A stretch of 39,700 nt of DNA, taken from positions 1 through 39,700 of the forward strand of contig NZ_AYMQ01000021.1 in assembly GCF_000633355.1 (NCBI RefSeq). Reading direction: 5' to 3'. The stretch is from Serratia sp. H1w. GTDB lineage: Bacteria; Pseudomonadota; Gammaproteobacteria; Enterobacterales; Enterobacteriaceae. The notes beneath the pieces were generated by a model. The model was given only the letters and a program-made list of their open reading frames with translations. It did not search any database and was not told the DNA's origin. The position numbers were made by a program, and so were the translations under genes. Below, piece after piece: positions 37,771 to 39,700 of the stretch. Numbering within the stretch: the stretch's first letter is position 1; the number at the start of each line of letters is the position of its first letter.

Positions 37771-38131
37771 TAAAGCTGGGTGGTAAAGGGTGTGGTATTA
37801 TTATGGATATACCAGGGTAAGGTGATGAAATTGGTTTGCTTTGCATGGAACAAGTAGATAAAAGGTGAAACGATGGTGTGAACGGGTGATGTATCACCTC
37901 AAATGCTACAGTCGTAACAGGCTTTTTTTTCCAACAAAAAGAGCATAAAGCTCAGTAAAAGGATGCTGCGCTTGCATCAATCTGCCTGAAGTTAATTGTG
38001 GTTTGCTCTGCCCATTGTATTAGAACCTGGATATCTACTAAAGACGATATTTGGTCGTCAGCTATTGGCGATCATAAAATCTGCACGTTCCAATATGGAT
38101 GGATTATTTTTACCAGGAGGTAAGTATTCCA

Positions 38132-38698
38132 ATGATTCTAATAGATTCGAATTATTCCTGTGCCTTAAGCAAAATAACCTTTCAATCGATCGTCGAATCC
38201 TTAAGGCGTGGGCCAACGCCTGCCTTGCATTTTAACGAAGGATCAATCGCCTTTGTTGATGGCGACTCTGCTAATATTTACAGCGTAGTCAAGTCGGTGT
38301 ATGAATTACGTAAGAGCAGCAAGGTGGTTTATATGGTGACGTTGCTGTCAAAAGGTAAGGATTGCTCCTCTGTCATCAGGCATCTTTCCGATTACGTGGT
38401 GGATAAAAAAATCACCTATGACGAGCTGGATAGGTTGATCCGAAACATGATTGCGACCAAACCCAAGGTATTGGCGGATAATGTGTTTGGCGATGTTTGG
38501 GGCGATATTCTGAAGTCTTCCCAAAAAGAGTACCTGGTGTTGAAACTGTTGCTGGACGGCCACAGTCAATACCAGATAGCCAAGATGTTAAATCTATCGA
38601 TAAAAACCATCAGCGGATATAAGGTCAAGGCGATCAAAAGGCATGGAGCCAGAAACTTCAATGAACTCTATATGCTAAAGCTAAATAATAATGCTTAA
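38132..38698 (+). CDS. RcsA-like LuxR-type regulator, tandem copy 1
   Basis: The ATG at 38132 follows AGGAGGT by ten bases and aligns with the start of the second copy, so I prefer it to the ATG at 38099. The 188 residues form a short receiver-like domain and a GerE-type helix-turn-helix (about 129-182: YLVLKLLLDGHSQYQIAKML, then IKTISGYKVKAIKR). In the receiver part, Asp5, Asp43 (AFVDGDS), Thr70 and Lys92/93 could correspond to the conserved receiver residues, but the acidic pocket is incomplete. The layout and the FVDGDS, VYMVT and VVDKK strands resemble RcsA, a partner of RcsB. The regulated genes are unknown and no kinase is adjacent. Confidence 0.78.
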   Translation: MILIDSNYSCALSKITFQSIVESLRRGPTPALHFNEGSIAFVDGDSANIYSVVKSVYELRKSSKVVYMVTLLSKGKDCSSVIRHLSDYVVDKKITYDELDRLIRNMIATKPKVLADNVFGDVWGDILKSSQKEYLVLKLLLDGHSQYQIAKMLNLSIKTISGYKVKAIKRHGARNFNELYMLKLNNNA

Positions 38699-39284
38699 CA
38701 TCAGCTGATAGGCCAGGTGTCTGCGTTGGAGCCTTTCCTGCTGGGAGGGGAGGTGTTTCACTTCCCCCGTACTCATGGGCAACATTCGCACTTTGCCAAC
38801 GGCAATGAAGATACACCTTAATCAACACATATATCCATGTCAACACTATGGTTTTATCCGAGAAGCAGGGTGAAATTTCGTGTCGCATATCGGCAATGCT
38901 GTCGGTAAGGTTAAGCAAGATAATGACTTTAGCGCTTTCTGTCACTCACGTCGGGTGGCCATTATCTACATTAAATTACGTTAAATGATTAAAAATTAGC
39001 ATTAAAACCTATAAATAACGCATTTGTAGTTATAAGTAACTGTGTGATAACTTTTTCTGTAACTTAAGCCTCAGATTGATGCGGGGCGCGGTTAGCGGGC
39101 TTTTGTTCTGACAGGCGCAACTTCAATCATCAGCGGTAACGCTAAGTTCAGAACCAGGCAGACAACGGTAAACCCCAATCAGGGTTTGACCTCTGACGTC
39201 GATGAGCAACGAGGACGGTTATTCTGGATAGCCTTGGCCTGGTATTTCGCAAAATGAAAGTATTATCTTTGCAGGAAGTCGCCA
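38699..39284. other. Spacer between the tandem regulators
   Basis: 586 bases without a credible gene. Near the left end is a near-perfect stem GGGGAGGTG/CACTTCCCC with a TTT loop (38745-38766), followed by box C copy 3 (38778-38798). The small palindrome ATCAGCTGAT (38700-38709) lies just past the first regulator. The right two-thirds are AT-rich and should contain the promoter of copy 2. Confidence 0.5.
38778..38798. repeat. Box C repeat, copy 3
   Basis: Starts GGCAACATTCGCACTTTG; it differs from copy 2 at two positions over the first 18 bases. As at the other two sites, a palindromic stem and a CCNTAC-like run lie just upstream. Confidence 0.5.
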
Positions 39285-39700
39285 ATGTTTTTATTTGACA
39301 CTAATTACCCTTGTCCTTTGAGTAAAGTCGCTTTCGCTTCAATGATTGAGGTTTTAAATTCGGAGCAACAGCCCAGCTTGCATTATCATAATCGCTGCGT
39401 AGCCTTTGTTGACGGCGACTCAACCGATGTGCACAACACCATAAAACAGATCTATGACCTGCGAAAGGGGAATAAGGATGTTTACGTGATTACTCTGCTT
39501 TCTAAAGATAAAGAATGCTCTGCAGTCATTAAGCATCTATCCGATTTTGTGGTGGATAAAAAAATCGCCTTTGCCGATCTACAAAGTCTGGTCAGAGTGA
39601 TGGGGGCGGCAGAACCCAAGGCGCTGGCAGATAATATTTTTGGCGATATTTGGGGGGAGATTCTGAAGACATCGCAGAAAGTGTCAATACCGATTGAATT
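39285..39700 (+). CDS. RcsA-like LuxR-type regulator, tandem copy 2 (partial)
   Basis: An ATG at 39285 with GCAGGAAG eight to nine bases upstream opens a frame that is uninterrupted to the end of the window (138 codons). It begins MFLFDTNYPCPLSKVAF. By hand count it is identical to copy 1 at 73 of 132 positions (55%) without gaps, including FVDGDS, TLLSK, HLSD and VVDKK. After SQK the sequences part (VSIPIE here, EYLVLK there), exactly where the helix-turn-helix begins. It has no stop in view, so the DNA-binding part lies outside. It is a paralogue from tandem duplication and subsequent divergence. Confidence 0.75.
   Translation, partial: MFLFDTNYPCPLSKVAFASMIEVLNSEQQPSLHYHNRCVAFVDGDSTDVHNTIKQIYDLRKGNKDVYVITLLSKDKECSAVIKHLSDFVVDKKIAFADLQSLVRVMGAAEPKALADNIFGDIWGEILKTSQKVSIPIE

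Larger units (their letters stand above)
37316..38131. other. Long AT-rich spacer between divergent regulator genes
   Basis: 816 bases, strikingly AT-rich compared with the housekeeping genes to the left, with no credible gene. It contains a perfect 12-base hairpin that reads as a leftward terminator (37485-37515), an outer inverted repeat AGGTATTC/GAATACCT (37521-37566) and an RcsAB-box-like sequence (37757-37770). It must also contain the promoters of both flanking regulators. The low GC suits H-NS-silenced accessory DNA, which is an inference. Confidence 0.55.

Noticed and set aside
37996-38235. Rightward frame overlapping the start of tandem regulator 1
   Set aside because: It overlaps the well-supported gene in another frame and has no ribosome binding site.
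38658-38945. Leftward 95-codon frame in the spacer between the tandem regulators
   Set aside because: It runs into the 3' end of regulator 1 and spans box C and its hairpin, with no family resemblance.
1-39700. tRNA, rRNA, insertion sequence or prophage genes
   Set aside because: No cloverleaf, ribosomal RNA core, transposase, integrase or phage protein was recognised in any frame.

Overview
The window reads as a chromosomal segment of an enterobacterium of the Serratia type (Yersiniaceae). The basis is protein-level similarity to Escherichia coli over a long collinear run (queE, queD, cysJIH, iap, cysDNC, ygbE, ftsB, ispD, ispF, truD, surE, pcm, nlpD, rpoS, mutS). To this are added features common in Serratia: a siroheme synthase gene joined to cysDNC, a hut cluster, and many short palindromic intergenic repeats. 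The genus is an inference from gene order and my recollection of related proteins; no database was searched.

Layout. 1-2124: a short regulator-like fragment, then a sulfide:quinone oxidoreductase-like flavoprotein with a small DUF1641-type partner. 2197-4684: a LysR regulator divergent from an aldehyde dehydrogenase gene that ends in a strong terminator. 4683-11172: leftward histidine-utilisation genes (permease, hutH, hutU) behind a clear HutC-type operator, and a leftward aromatic-acid-type MFS transporter. 11498-12655: the convergent queuosine genes queE and queD. 13077-17453: cysJIH. 17634-18716: iap. 19058-23509: cysG-cysD-cysN-cysC closed by a terminator, followed by ygbE. 24015-26357: a leftward polar amino-acid ABC transporter whose upstream region carries ARG-box-like sequences. 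26754-33369: ftsB-ispD-ispF-truD, then surE-pcm, nlpD and rpoS. 33605-36160: convergent mutS. 36668-39700: an AT-rich accessory tail with one leftward and two tandem rightward LuxR/RcsA-like regulators; the last one runs off the window.

How it works together. The central block is the assimilatory sulfate pathway: CysDN adenylates sulfate, CysC makes PAPS, CysH reduces it to sulfite, and CysJI reduces sulfite to sulfide using siroheme made by CysG. The hut genes feed histidine through urocanate towards glutamate, but hutI, hutG and hutC are not in the window. The ftsB-to-rpoS block combines division, isoprenoid precursor synthesis, tRNA modification, protein repair, envelope amidase activation and the stationary-phase sigma factor.

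The least ordinary content is non-coding. At least six copies of one palindromic repeat (A), five of another (B) and three of a non-palindromic box (C) sit almost only between genes. They often occur as A+B composites, and some lie inside operons between cysI and cysH and between the ABC binding protein and its permease. The other places to look are the 0.8 kb and 0.6 kb gene-poor stretches around the tandem regulators, which hold an orphan leftward terminator (possible small RNA) and an RcsAB-box-like sequence. No CRISPR array, tRNA, rRNA, transposase or phage gene was seen.
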